Shown here: piece after piece, positions 35,080 through 45,199 of the stretch
How the letters are laid out: every line of letters starts with the position of its first letter
Position numbering within the stretch: the stretch's first letter is position 1
Origin: Phycisphaerae bacterium
Lineage (GTDB): Bacteria; Planctomycetota; Phycisphaerae; Sedimentisphaerales; Anaerohalosphaeraceae
DNA: 56,890 bases
Assembly: GCA_014859965.1 (NCBI GenBank)
Contig: JACZKQ010000086.1
Span: 1 to 56,890, forward strand
Direction: 5' to 3'
The notes under the pieces: generated by a model
The model's input: only the letters and a program-made list of their open reading frames with translations
Databases searched by the model: none
What the model was told of the DNA's origin: nothing
Translations under genes and position numbers: made by a program

Positions 35080-38000
35080 TCAGTCATCCTGTACACCGGG
35101 AGTGGGGTTGGAGGCCTGCCAGTTGATCACGTCGTTGCCGTATTCGGCAGGCTTCTTGCGATGCAACGCGTGTCCCGCACCGTCGGCCGAAGACGGCCAG
35201 GGGTCTTCGCCGACCGGGTGCGAGCCGTCGCTGTAGACGACGCGGTCGACGCGGATGTATTGGCAAACGCCAAAGGCGTCCACCCGGCCGGGTTTCAGAA
35301 GTTCGATCTTTTCACCGGCGTTACCCAGGGAGCCGCTTGTCCATTCGGCTATCTGCACGCCGGCGGGGGCAGTGAACACGGCGGCGAAGGCCGCGCGGTT
35401 CCTGACAAGCAGTATCCGCTCGCCGGCAGCCATGACCACCGGCCGACCCTCTGCATCGAGGATGAACAACTCGATTCCGCCGTCGTCTTCAAACTTCCAA
35501 GGCGCGTTGATAGCAAAGTCATATAATGCGACAGAATCATCGCTGATATTGAGCAGTTCGACGTATTCGGCGTCGGCATCGGCGCCCGGATTGTACATGA
35601 TCTCGCTGATGACCACGGGGCCGACCTTCGGAAAGGCGTTGGGGGCACCGGCCGTCGGGCTGCTCATCGCGACGAAGTTGAACGTGCCGGTGCTCTTTTG
35701 GTAGCGTCCAAACGAGACATCTTCTTCCGATGGGCCGAAGCTTTCCTGGGCGGTATAACCGGTCAGGACGCCGTCACGGCCGCTGGTCAGGTAGACGGTT
35801 TCCCCGTTTTCGCTCAGCCCGAATGCAAAGTCGGCATACTGATGGAAGACGACGTAACCGCCGGGATCGATTGTCGTTCCGGACGGGATTTCGTACTTCG
35901 TCAGGTTCTTACCGCCATCGGACAGAAACCAGCCGCCGACATGGATGATCCCATCGGTGGTGTTGTGCAGTTCGATCCAGTCGTCTCCGGTGGTGCTGTT
36001 GGCGAGCAGTTCGTTGATAACGATGGATCCCAGGGGAGGGATCATCCCTGAATCATCCCGGCCGGGCGAACCGCCGATTTCGGCGCTTGGCCGCCAGCCG
36101 GACTTTTGGTCCCACGCGGTCGGATTGGGATTGGTTTCATCCTTGATCGTCAGGGAGAACCCCCGACCGCTGGTGATTTCGTACCAGCCATCGTTGTAAC
36201 GGAAATCGTGGATCGTTGCGCGTGCAGCATCGGCGAGCCTTATCCGCTCGCCACTGTTGTCCAGTGCACCGGCATATTCGCCGGCGACATTGAGGTCGGT
36301 GCCGTAAATGCTTTCGAAAACAGACCGGTTCCTGACGACAAGCGTGTATGCGCCCGGAGCAAGTTCCAGTGCAGGAAAGGTAAAACACACGCCATTTGTG
36401 AATGAGACGTATGCGAGGTTGATGATCCTGCCGCCGATGTTGCGAAGCTCGATGTATTCGGCTTCTTCTTGCGGCGGGTGATACATCAGTTCAGTGATGC
36501 GAAGGTTCTCTCGGACCGGCCCGACAGCAAATATCGCCTCATTGAGAGGGCTCCATTCGCTCCCATTAAATACCCTCGCTTTGATGTGAATCGTTCGATG
36601 TAAGGGAATACTCCCGGAGAAAACAATGGCATCTGTTGTATTTATCGGCCCGCCCGACAATCGGGGATCCGCACCGTTCTCCGTGTAGTAGATTGTCCCC
36701 GCATTGTTCGGATTTCTCAGTATCAAAACACTGTCGTCGGCGATGTGTCCGCCGCGGACAGGCGCACCATCGACAAGAAACTCCGGCGGATCGATTGTTG
36801 GGTAATAGAGTGGATGATTTACCAGCACCGGGCCCGCCCTCGTTGTGTCGCGCAGCGCGGCGATGAGCCGATCGGCGTTGCCGTCCATAAGACCGCGAAT
36901 GTAATCCGTATACCACAGCCAGTCCTCGCGAGTCCACACGTTGGGCAGCGGCCCGTAGGCGTACAGGCCCGGGCTGGCGCGGTAGCGGCCCCATCGGGCG
37001 CTCTCGGCGACCACCCCGCCCTCGATCGCCGCGCAGAGGTTGTCCCATCGCTCGATGGTTTTCGCATCGGTCAGCGCGCCGTCATTGAAACAGTGCCGAT
37101 AGACACGGTCCGCGAACTGCATCAGGAAATCGCTCTGGTTATCAACCTCGCGCCAAAGCTTCGAGACAAGGTCAGTGCCATTGGTCAGTCCGCCCTGCCC
37201 CAAAAGGACCGGGTGAATCCACGCGCCTTCGTTCGATCGGTGGTAACTGTGCCCGTCGTTCTTCCATGCGTGAAGCCATGAATCTTCCGCATCCCAGATG
37301 TAATACTGGATCTTGCCGCCGACGGGCACATTGCGATTGCCCGCGAACCAGTTGTTGTTGGGCCAGTCCCCCGCCCCGCTGTACAGATAATAAATGATGT
37401 AGTCACAGAATTGGCCTACATCGAGGTACTCCCGCACGACGCTCCAGTTGGCCCGGTTGGTGTGCAGATAATCAAAACGAGAGTCGTCGCCGCTGATGTC
37501 GCCGCTGTGGCTGACCGCGAACCAGTCTTCCTTTTTGCCGCCGAAATACGTTGATGTGAAAAATGCATCGGGCCTCTCAACGACATTATACAGCCCCCAG
37601 TACAGCCCGTTCAGGTAGAGGTGCACAAACGTCCCATGCGACCCGTATCCCGACATCGCAATCTGCGAATCTCGGGCCAACTGATCCGTCAAATACGACG
37701 CCTTGACGCCCTGCGGCGCACGGTCCACCTGCCGCCCCGCGGCGTTGGCCCGTAACTGATCGTTGCCGCCCGCCCTTAGAATCAGACGGTCGAACTCGTC
37801 CGCCGCCGATTCGGCGTGTTCCGGCGCATCGCCGAAGATCGGATAGCGCAGCCGCGACAGACCGTACTCGGAACGGAAATACAGGCGCAGGCCGCGTTTC
37901 TCCTTGACGTGACTGTGCGGGATGAGGCCGCAATTGATCTGAAAGCCTTTCCGGCCGTCGGGATGAATCATCTCCGCGGAAGCTTCGATCTCAACAGAAT

Positions 38001-40167
38001 TGGCGGCCGCACCGATCACCCCGCCCGATCCGAAAATAGTGTCGCGGCTCGCAACGATGGAAATCGCAGGAAGTGATTGCAAATCGTCGCGGATGCGCCC
38101 CGCATAGGCCGAGTGGCTCACGACCGCCGGGTCCATGCCGTAGTTCCAGGAAGTCGGATAGCCGCCGGGACGAGTCTGGGTGAGCACACTATCGAGAAAA
38201 ATGTACGTATGAGTCACAACGGGGCTCGGTTTCCAGCCCGGCCCTGCAATGGCCGCCGCCCGCAGGCAGGTCGTCGTGGTGATATTCGGCTTGCTTACAG
38301 CGTGATACGCCTGTGCCGTCGCCGTGGGCGTACCGTTGGCGCCAACAGGATGGCTGCAATCCGTCGTGAACCAGATCGTCGCCCCCGCCGTTTCGGTTGT
38401 AAGCGTCACTTCAAAAGGCGCGTCGAAAAACCCGTGCTCAGGAGCGCACTTCACGTCAGCCACAACACCAAGAAAACGCCCATTGTTCGACGCCCCCGGA
38501 CTCGGAGCCAGCGTGCGCCAGGTCTTGCCGGCGTCAGGTTCCCGGCCATACGACACGTCGGCGGCCTGCCCGCCGAATGCGACACTGTCGATCAGCGTGC
38601 GTCCGTCGACGTCAAAAAGTCCGACCTCTTCCCCCTCGTCCGCGCTTAGACTGAAAACCGCATGAAGACCACTATCGCTGACGTCGCCGTCCGCCCAGAT
38701 AATCAGATAACCGCGTCCTGCGATGGTCGTAGCCTCCGGCTGGTCCGCAGGAATCCGCCACATGGCGGGCCGGTTCAGGTCGTCCGTCAAATACATGCCA
38801 CCAATATCGACCGGCTCATCGCCGTAGTTATATATCTCCAGCCAATCTTCGTATTGGCCCTGCGGGTCCGGAGGCTCGGTCGCAACGTTTCGCGCCAGTA
38901 TCTCGTTGATCACTAAGGGCAGCCGCGTCTTCTCGACCCGCCACTCATCGGCCGCCAGCGAGAAATCCGCCAGATCCACTCTGCCGGTACGATCTATGTC
39001 CGCCGTGGGGCCGCCGACGAGCCATGCATCGCTAAGGATGAGAAGATCGTCCAGATTCACTCTGCAGTCGCCGTTGAGGTCCCCAAGCGGGCAGAACGGC
39101 TCCACCACCCGAATCGTCACCGTATCGCCGCCGTCCAGCTCTCCGTCCGTGGCGGTTAACAGCAATGTATATTCCCCGATGGCGGAAAAGCTGACCGTCG
39201 GGTCCTCCACAAACGGGCTCGGCTCGAACGTAACGGCTCCCGGACCCTCGACCATGGACCATACATAATCGAGATAGCCGTCCGGATCGCCCAGGCCGTC
39301 ATCGACAACCGTCGCATCCAGAACACAGGTATTCTCCGGCCAGACCAGCACGACCCCCTGCCCGGCGTCCACGTCCGGCTTGCGATTAATGCGCTGCCCT
39401 CCCATGATCGTTTGAATCTCCGCCTGCGACAGCGCCTCGTTATAGAGACGAACCTCGTCCAGTGCACCATACCAGCCGCAATCCGTCGCCCCGGAACGAT
39501 TGCCGATATACACACTGACGCTGTTGGCGCTGTACTGGCTGGCCGGTATACCCTCCGTCTTTATCGCGGCCAAGTCGCCGTTCAGGTAAACCTCCATGGA
39601 GACGCCGGGTCTGTAAACCCCTGCGTAATGCACCCACTGATCCAGCGGCAGCATGGCGTCATCGTTGAGACTGACAACCGTGCTCGCACCGCTGGCCACC
39701 TGAAGCGAGGCCGGAAGAAGCACCCCGTTGACGCTCTTTTCAACATTGCCGGACCAGCCCCGGCTCCCGCCGCCTCCCATCTTCGAAAGGATGCGCGAGT
39801 TTCGCATCCCGTGTACCGGGCTGGTGCTGTCCAGGTACGCCCATGCGGCGATCGTCACCGCCCCGGTGATCTGAAATTCCGGCCGGTCCCCCAAATCGAT
39901 CCTGTCGCTCGAACCCCCGGCAAACGACATCGCGCCGCCGCCGTTTCCAAACCGGTCCGCGGTGGGCACAACCTTGCCCAAGATGGTTCCGTGATTGCCG
40001 TAACCGCTGGCGTCCAGTGCATTCCCGTCCAGGGGCCAATAGCCCACCAGGTCCGCCGAGACAATTCCGCCCGCACCGCCAAGCACCAGCGCCAGAATGA
40101 ACCCTCTTGCGAACAATTCAACGCCTTTCAAAGCAGCATTGCACGACGTGGCCGGACTCGCCGCCAC
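35080..40167 (-). CDS. Giant secreted LamG / dockerin-like / CotH-kinase / lamin-tail protein
   Basis: Up to 1695 residues. The frame opens with a GTG at 40167 without a ribosome site; a TTG at 40116 with AAAGG upstream may be the true start. Order: signal peptide (to ~37), LamG (~39-260), PKD-like segment (~260-355), dockerin-like loops (~360-412: DLNGDCRVNLDDL, DIDRTGRVDLADF), lamin tail (~417-550), chitobiase-C-like (~570-620), CotH kinase region (~690-1090, with SYGSHGTFVHLYL-like, GLYNVVERPD and YYIWDAEDSW near 960), a second chitobiase-C-like module and three more lamin-tail domains to the end. CotH domains are atypical protein kinases in spore coats. In planctomycete exoproteins their target is unknown. 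Surface assembly or attachment is inferred. Confidence 0.75.
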   Translation of the reverse strand: MAASPATSCNAALKGVELFARGFILALVLGGAGGIVSADLVGYWPLDGNALDASGYGNHGTILGKVVPTADRFGNGGGAMSFAGGSSDRIDLGDRPEFQITGAVTIAAWAYLDSTSPVHGMRNSRILSKMGGGGSRGWSGNVEKSVNGVLLPASLQVASGASTVVSLNDDAMLPLDQWVHYAGVYRPGVSMEVYLNGDLAAIKTEGIPASQYSANSVSVYIGNRSGATDCGWYGALDEVRLYNEALSQAEIQTIMGGQRINRKPDVDAGQGVVLVWPENTCVLDATVVDDGLGDPDGYLDYVWSMVEGPGAVTFEPSPFVEDPTVSFSAIGEYTLLLTATDGELDGGDTVTIRVVEPFCPLGDLNGDCRVNLDDLLILSDAWLVGGPTADIDRTGRVDLADFSLAADEWRVEKTRLPLVINEILARNVATEPPDPQGQYEDWLEIYNYGDEPVDIGGMYLTDDLNRPAMWRIPADQPEATTIAGRGYLIIWADGDVSDSGLHAVFSLSADEGEEVGLFDVDGRTLIDSVAFGGQAADVSYGREPDAGKTWRTLAPSPGASNNGRFLGVVADVKCAPEHGFFDAPFEVTLTTETAGATIWFTTDCSHPVGANGTPTATAQAYHAVSKPNITTTTCLRAAAIAGPGWKPSPVVTHTYIFLDSVLTQTRPGGYPTSWNYGMDPAVVSHSAYAGRIRDDLQSLPAISIVASRDTIFGSGGVIGAAANSVEIEASAEMIHPDGRKGFQINCGLIPHSHVKEKRGLRLYFRSEYGLSRLRYPIFGDAPEHAESAADEFDRLILRAGGNDQLRANAAGRQVDRAPQGVKASYLTDQLARDSQIAMSGYGSHGTFVHLYLNGLYWGLYNVVERPDAFFTSTYFGGKKEDWFAVSHSGDISGDDSRFDYLHTNRANWSVVREYLDVGQFCDYIIYYLYSGAGDWPNNNWFAGNRNVPVGGKIQYYIWDAEDSWLHAWKNDGHSYHRSNEGAWIHPVLLGQGGLTNGTDLVSKLWREVDNQSDFLMQFADRVYRHCFNDGALTDAKTIERWDNLCAAIEGGVVAESARWGRYRASPGLYAYGPLPNVWTREDWLWYTDYIRGLMDGNADRLIAALRDTTRAGPVLVNHPLYYPTIDPPEFLVDGAPVRGGHIADDSVLILRNPNNAGTIYYTENGADPRLSGGPINTTDAIVFSGSIPLHRTIHIKARVFNGSEWSPLNEAIFAVGPVRENLRITELMYHPPQEEAEYIELRNIGGRIINLAYVSFTNGVCFTFPALELAPGAYTLVVRNRSVFESIYGTDLNVAGEYAGALDNSGERIRLADAARATIHDFRYNDGWYEITSGRGFSLTIKDETNPNPTAWDQKSGWRPSAEIGGSPGRDDSGMIPPLGSIVINELLANSTTGDDWIELHNTTDGIIHVGGWFLSDGGKNLTKYEIPSGTTIDPGGYVVFHQYADFAFGLSENGETVYLTSGRDGVLTGYTAQESFGPSEEDVSFGRYQKSTGTFNFVAMSSPTAGAPNAFPKVGPVVISEIMYNPGADADAEYVELLNISDDSVALYDFAINAPWKFEDDGGIELFILDAEGRPVVMAAGERILLVRNRAAFAAVFTAPAGVQIAEWTSGSLGNAGEKIELLKPGRVDAFGVCQYIRVDRVVYSDGSHPVGEDPWPSSADGAGHALHRKKPAEYGNDVINWQASNPTPGVQDD

Positions 40168-40277
40168 GCCGTTGCCGAAACAGAGGCCACGGGCATCCGC
40201 AACGCTGTTGCTCTTGCGGTACGGACACCCGTGGCCCTTCCATAGACGTTCACTGCCTGGCTTTTATTCCCCGGCCG

Positions 40278-41735
40278 TTATGGGCAATCTCCATTGGTCA
40301 AATTGCAGACAAGCCAGTTTTCGACCATGATCACAAGGTCTTTGAAATCGACAACGCAATCTTTGTTAATGTCGCCCGTTAACTCCTGCTCACAGATGGC
40401 CGCACCAGTCACAAAGCTCCAGACGTCCCCCCGCTCGGGCACGGCGCCGCCGGAGAAGATTTCGTCGATCCGCCAGAAGTATTGCGTCTGCCAATCCAAA
40501 TCAGGATCGAAGGAGACCTCGCCCGTGCGTCCGATGTAAACACTGGCGTCGCCCGCCTCCACCAGGCCGGCATCAGTACCGAAATAAATGTCGTGCTCAA
40601 CCGCGCCAAAACCGGGATCCCACTGCAGAACAGCGTTCTTCGCCACGTCCACAGCCCCATCCGCAGGAGAAACGAGTCCCGCCTTTGGCGGCACTGTGGT
40701 AAAACTCCAGACAACACCCCGATGCACGGTCGGACCGTTGGGATCGACCACGTCGACACGCCAGTAGTACCGGGTTCCCAGATCCAAATCGCCAACGAGA
40801 GCCAGCGAGGTCTCCGGTTGGGGACCAAAGGAAACCAAAGCGTCGCCCCCGGTCACCAGCAGCTCGTTCGGGTCGAAGTAAACCACGTACCGAACTTCGT
40901 CGGCGCGGTTTGGATCGCCCAGCCACTCGGCATCGGGCGCTCGCCAGCTAAGGACCGGATTGACGGCCACGCGCTCGGCGCCGTTGGCGGGGTCGGGATT
41001 TCCGGCCGAATGACCCCACATGAGGCTCTCGATCCGCGTCTGCGACAACGCTTCATTATACATCCGCACCTCGTCCAGAAAACCATACCACCCGCAGTCG
41101 GTGGCGCCGGGACGATTGCCGATAAGGGCAGATTCACCGTTGGCGGCATACTGACTGGGCGGAATACCATCGGTTCGAATATGTGACAGGGTCCCGTTCA
41201 CATAGACTTCCAGAGACTGCCCCGGGGTGAAGACGCCCGCATAATGAACCCATTGACCCACCGGCAGCGTCGTATTGTCGTTAAGGCCTACGACAGTACT
41301 TGCATTGCTGGCAATTTGAATTGTGGCCGGATAAGGAACACCGCCGACGGTCTTCTCAATACCAGCGGACCAGGCGCGCTTGCCGCCTACGCTCATTTTT
41401 CCAAAGATTCGGCTGTTCCTGGCCCCATGCAGCGGGCTGGTGTTGTCCAGGTACACCCATGCAGTGATCGTCATCGCCCCGGTCATTTGGAGCTCCGGCG
41501 GATTGCCTACATTGATGTTGTCGCCGCCGCCCCCTGCAAACGACATAGCTGCCTCGGGATTACCAAACCTGTCCGCAGCGGGCGCGACGTTGCCGTTAAT
41601 CTTTCCGTCCAGTCCGTTGCCGCTCAAGTCTTTACCGTTGCCATCCAGCGGCCAGTATCCCACCAGGTCCGCCCAGGCGCCGCCGGCCCAACCCAGCACC
41701 ATAGCCAAAGCCATTAGTATACACATCTTCCGCAT
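40278..41735 (-). CDS. Secreted LamG protein with half dockerin-like C-terminus
   Basis: 485 residues from the ATG at 41735, placed by AAAAGGAGG. Signal peptide to ~residue 23, then LamG (~24-245; DLVGYWPLDGNG, DCGWYGFLDEVRMYNEALSQ). After that come two fibronectin-like sugar-binding-type segments with paired tryptophans (YYWRVDVVDPNG, YFWRIDEIFSGG). The end has a single dockerin-like loop (DINKDCVVDFKDL) and the tail VCNLTNGDCP. The same plan and tail occur in the neighbour at 41843, so the two are paralogs. It is probably an extracellular adhesion or glycan-binding protein; no enzymatic motif is seen. Confidence 0.8.
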   Translation of the reverse strand: MRKMCILMALAMVLGWAGGAWADLVGYWPLDGNGKDLSGNGLDGKINGNVAPAADRFGNPEAAMSFAGGGGDNINVGNPPELQMTGAMTITAWVYLDNTSPLHGARNSRIFGKMSVGGKRAWSAGIEKTVGGVPYPATIQIASNASTVVGLNDNTTLPVGQWVHYAGVFTPGQSLEVYVNGTLSHIRTDGIPPSQYAANGESALIGNRPGATDCGWYGFLDEVRMYNEALSQTRIESLMWGHSAGNPDPANGAERVAVNPVLSWRAPDAEWLGDPNRADEVRYVVYFDPNELLVTGGDALVSFGPQPETSLALVGDLDLGTRYYWRVDVVDPNGPTVHRGVVWSFTTVPPKAGLVSPADGAVDVAKNAVLQWDPGFGAVEHDIYFGTDAGLVEAGDASVYIGRTGEVSFDPDLDWQTQYFWRIDEIFSGGAVPERGDVWSFVTGAAICEQELTGDINKDCVVDFKDLVIMVENWLVCNLTNGDCP

Positions 41736-41842
41736 TGCAAACCTCCTTTTCAAAGTTGTATCGTATCCGCCCGCTCATGCCGCAATGGTACAATGCATGC
41801 GCAAGGCGCAAATTAACAGGCCAATCTCCACAGCCAGACAAG

Positions 41843-43288
41843 TTACGGGCAATCTCCGTTTGTCAGATTACAGACCATCCAGTTGGCGGCCATGAGCGCA
41901 ACATCCTGGAAATCGATCGCACAATCGCCGTTGAGGTCTCCCGGCAGCACGTACTCGCACACGGCGGTGCCGGTCGTGAAGCTCCAGACATCGCCTTGCT
42001 CCACCACGTCGCCCGGGAATATCTCGTCAATCCGCCAGAAGTACTGGGTCTGCCAATCCAGATCGGCATCAAGGCTCGTCTCGCTTGTCCGCCCCACATA
42101 AACACTGGCATCCGCGGATCCAACCAGCGCCGCGTCCGTCCCGAAGTACACATCGTGCTCAGCTGCTCCATACCCCGCGTCCCACTGCAAGACGGCGTTC
42201 TTCGCCACGCTCACCGCTCCGTCCGCAGGGAACAAAAGACCCGCCTTCGGCGGAAGTGTTGTGAAACTCCACACAAGGCCCGGATACGTGATCGGACCGC
42301 CGAAATTGGGGTCGATCACGTCCACACGCCAGTAGTACTTCGTCGCCATCTCCAGGGTCGCAGCAGGGGCAAACTCCGTCTCATACTGCGGACCGAACCG
42401 AACCGAAGCGTCCCGTTCGGCAACCAGCAATTCGTTCGGATCGAAGTAGACCACGTATTGCACCTCGTCCGCGGCGTTTGGGTCGCTCAACCATTCGGGA
42501 CCCGGCGCATCCCAACTCAGGAGCGCATTCACGGACACGCGGTCGGCGCCGCTGGCCGGATCAGGATTGCCGGCAGAAAGTGTCCGCATGATGTTTGAAA
42601 TCTCTGCCTGCGACAACGCCTCATTGTAAATGCGAACCTCGTCAATCGCGCCGTACCAGCCGCAGTTGCTGGCGGCATGTCGGGTTCCGATCACCACGGG
42701 CAGAGTGTTGTCGCTGTGCTGCTGGGCCGGGATATTCGTCGTATTCCTGTTGCGCAATTCGCCGTTGACATAGACCTCCATCGCCTCGCCCGGTCGAAAA
42801 ACGCCCGCCACATGCACCCATTCATCGGTGGGCAGCGGCTGCGTGTCCAAAACACTCACGTTGGTGTTCGAATTACTGGCGATCTGGAACGTGGCCGGAT
42901 TCGACACCCCGCCCGAGAGCAGTTCCGTATTGAGGCCCCACGAGCGCTGCCCCCCTCCGCCGCCCTTGGCGACAATCCGCCCGTTGTTCGGGTTGCCGCC
43001 CCTGAGCAGCACCCAGGCGCTGAGCGTCATCGCCCCCGTGATCCGAAACTCCGGCTTGTCTCCCAGGTCAATCTTGTCGTTAGCGCCTCCGCCGAACGAC
43101 ATGGCCCCCGCAGGATTGCCGAAACGGTCGGCAGTCGGCGTGACATTGTTTAAGATGGTCCCGTCGTTGCCATTGCCGCTGGCGTCCGCCGCGTCTCCGT
43201 CCAGTGGCCAGTACCCCACAAGGTCGGCCCGCGCACTGCCGCACCAGCAGACCAGCAGAGCAAAAACCAGTAACCCAATTCTCCTCAT
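41843..43288 (-). CDS. Secreted LamG protein with half dockerin-like C-terminus, paralog
   Basis: 481 residues from the ATG at 43288, with AAAGGAG upstream. Signal peptide to ~residue 21, LamG (DLVGYWPLDGDAADASGNGN; NCGWYGAIDEVRIYNEALSQ), two fibronectin-like segments (YYWRVDVIDPNFGG, YFWRIDEIFPGD), one dockerin-like loop (DLNGDCAIDFQDV) and the tail VCNLTNGDCP. Closely related to the protein at 40278 and to the LamG part of the protein at 35080, and the source of the decaying copy at 43357. Probably exported and surface-associated. Confidence 0.8.
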   Translation of the reverse strand: MRRIGLLVFALLVCWCGSARADLVGYWPLDGDAADASGNGNDGTILNNVTPTADRFGNPAGAMSFGGGANDKIDLGDKPEFRITGAMTLSAWVLLRGGNPNNGRIVAKGGGGGQRSWGLNTELLSGGVSNPATFQIASNSNTNVSVLDTQPLPTDEWVHVAGVFRPGEAMEVYVNGELRNRNTTNIPAQQHSDNTLPVVIGTRHAASNCGWYGAIDEVRIYNEALSQAEISNIMRTLSAGNPDPASGADRVSVNALLSWDAPGPEWLSDPNAADEVQYVVYFDPNELLVAERDASVRFGPQYETEFAPAATLEMATKYYWRVDVIDPNFGGPITYPGLVWSFTTLPPKAGLLFPADGAVSVAKNAVLQWDAGYGAAEHDVYFGTDAALVGSADASVYVGRTSETSLDADLDWQTQYFWRIDEIFPGDVVEQGDVWSFTTGTAVCEYVLPGDLNGDCAIDFQDVALMAANWMVCNLTNGDCP

Positions 43289-43356
43289 TGCAAGCTCCTT
43301 TCCAAAGTGAAAAATTATTTCTCCACCGGCCCCTGCCGGATATGCCTCGGTTCACA

Positions 43357-43782
43357 TCACTTTAAATCGCCGGCCGCCATCGCCCTGTCCGAAAACCAGC
43401 GCACGCATGTTGAGTTCGATATATAAGCTCCGGCCGCGCGGACCGGTGGCGCAGCCTTGGCCATAATCCGCCCATCATTGGAATTGTCCCCCTTGAAAAC
43501 ATGCAAGAAAGGTGTCATAGCCCCGCTGACCTGAAACTCCGGCGTGTCCTCCAGGTCGATCTTGTCGTCAACGTCCACGCCGAACGACATCGCGCCCCCC
43601 GCAGTGCCGAATCGCTCCGCGGTCGGCGTGAAACTGCCCCAAACGTCATTACCGTTGCCGTGGGCCTTGGCTGCATCCCCGCCCGGCGGCCAGTATTCCA
43701 CCGGACCGGTCCGCAGAACGCCGACACCGCCGAGCGTCCACCAGAAGATCAGCAGTCTGCTACACAACCCTTTCCTCCTCAA
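43357..43782 (-). pseudogene. Truncated, decaying copy of the LamG gene
   Basis: The frame aligns with the first ~140 residues of the 43288 protein (VEYWPPGGDAAKAHGNGND against VGYWPLDGDAADASGNGND; ERFGTAGGAMSFG against DRFGNPAGAMSFG) and then stops. The ATG at the matching position has become TTG (43782), and the paralog's ribosome site is not conserved there. LamG residues are lost through the second half. A later TTG (43767) with GAGGAGG upstream could still start translation, so a short peptide is possible, but a working LamG fold is not expected. Confidence 0.6.
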
Positions 43783-44112
43783 ACCTGAAGCAATCCAAGG
43801 CTGTCACAAGAAGCGTACAGGGTGCGTGCATGAGAACAAAAGAATGACCTCCATCATCCTCTCCTTGCCGGAACACGCCAGAATAGTTTAATTTTCGCCA
43901 GGCCTTGGTGATTAAGGAACGAAAAATATCCTGCACAGCAGAAGACACTTTTGCGTTTCACTCTCCGCACATATCTCCAATCTGATCTGCGATATCCTGC
44001 TAATCATTTGACCGGTCTGCCCTTCCATTGTCAATAGCCAAAGATATTGAATATTTTTCACGTGCGAATCGGTCAGCCTCGATTTTTAAGCATGGAACCA
44101 GGGCTCCCCCGG
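43783..44112. other. Spacer between LamG array and pseudopilin gene
   Basis: About 330 bases with no convincing gene on either strand. It is A/T-richer than its surroundings and probably carries the leftward promoter region of the LamG array, but no clear -35 and -10 pair stands out. Confidence 0.45.
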
Positions 44113-45012
44113 TTAGTAATAGTGCATCGCCAGCCACATAACGTCCTGATTGCTGTGGGCATATGTTTCCGGAGCGCCTGAGCCCGAGGTGAGATGAAGG
44201 GGAAATCCCTTGCCGTCCAAATATTGCTGGAGGGCGTCGACAGTAGCCTGTTCTTTCCATTTGTGGATCTCGGCGTGCCCGTCTGCAAAACCAAAAGTGT
44301 TCTGTCGGGTATGCCAGAGGGCTACAGGATCGAGGAAGCCGGAATCTTCGATCCGGCCACTATTCCCTTTGTACCCGAACCACCAGGAGCCAATATTGAA
44401 GGAGGCATTGCGGGCCGCCTCCTCTACCAGCACATACTTGCCGCCCGGCGTTTTGATTTCTGTCATCTTCTTGTACCCGTATCTATTGTCTTCAAACTTG
44501 CCGTTCATGGGATCGGTGATGGAGTAAGTCTGGTAGACATTGTACGGCGGCTGTTCTCTCGTCCAGCGTTTATCGCCGGGGCAGTGATAAACCTTCGTGG
44601 TGTCCAGGTAAGGGTAGAGAGCGCCTGCCTGAATGCCTCGTTCGATCTCCTCCATGGTCGGCGGATTGGCAATACACGCCGCCAGGTAAGCCGAAGAGTT
44701 GTTCGCGGCGATGGGAAAGATCGTTCCGTCCTCAGCCAGCGGGGGGCACAGCCACTGTGACCGATCCGGGTAAGGCGATCCGGGGTTGCGGATGTCGCGG
44801 ACATACGGATAACCGCCCACCAGCCTGCCGTCATTCTCCTCCGTGTATGTCACCCAGGCTGTGATCAGACCCCGCTCATTGGCGAGACACACCGACCCGG
44901 TTGCATGTTCCCGGACAACATTAAGAGCCGGCACTAAGACAGCCAGCAGAATGGCAATAATGACAATCACCACGAGCAGTTCAATCAGAGTGAATCCTGC
45001 AATCCCCTTCAT
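44113..45012 (-). CDS. Type IV pilin-like (pseudopilin, H-X9-DG type) protein
   Basis: 299 residues from the ATG at 45012, with GGGAG upstream; the frame is open further but this start gives the correct prepilin leader. The leader [13 protein letters not shown] is followed by a hydrophobic helix (VVIVIIAILLAVLVPAL), the classic type IV pilin/type II pseudopilin N-terminus cut before F7. The C-terminal segment FGFADGHAEIHKWKEQ is typical of the planctomycete H-X9-DG/DUF1559-like family. These proteins are exceptionally numerous in planctomycetes; their roles are mostly unknown. No secretion-system gene is adjacent. Confidence 0.85.
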   Translation of the reverse strand: MKGIAGFTLIELLVVIVIIAILLAVLVPALNVVREHATGSVCLANERGLITAWVTYTEENDGRLVGGYPYVRDIRNPGSPYPDRSQWLCPPLAEDGTIFPIAANNSSAYLAACIANPPTMEEIERGIQAGALYPYLDTTKVYHCPGDKRWTREQPPYNVYQTYSITDPMNGKFEDNRYGYKKMTEIKTPGGKYVLVEEAARNASFNIGSWWFGYKGNSGRIEDSGFLDPVALWHTRQNTFGFADGHAEIHKWKEQATVDALQQYLDGKGFPLHLTSGSGAPETYAHSNQDVMWLAMHYY

Positions 45013-45199
45013 CGGATACTCCCATGATAACCTTACTCGGCTATGCTGCGAGCCAGCGACGACAGAATTACAACCCCGCGTGGGCCGGATGTCAACTGTA
45101 AAATCCCTCCACCATAAAGACCTCACATGACCTGTATTGACCTCGGGCGGAACCGCCCCTTTCGCGACTCTGATCCCTGATGACAGATACGCGTTGGTG

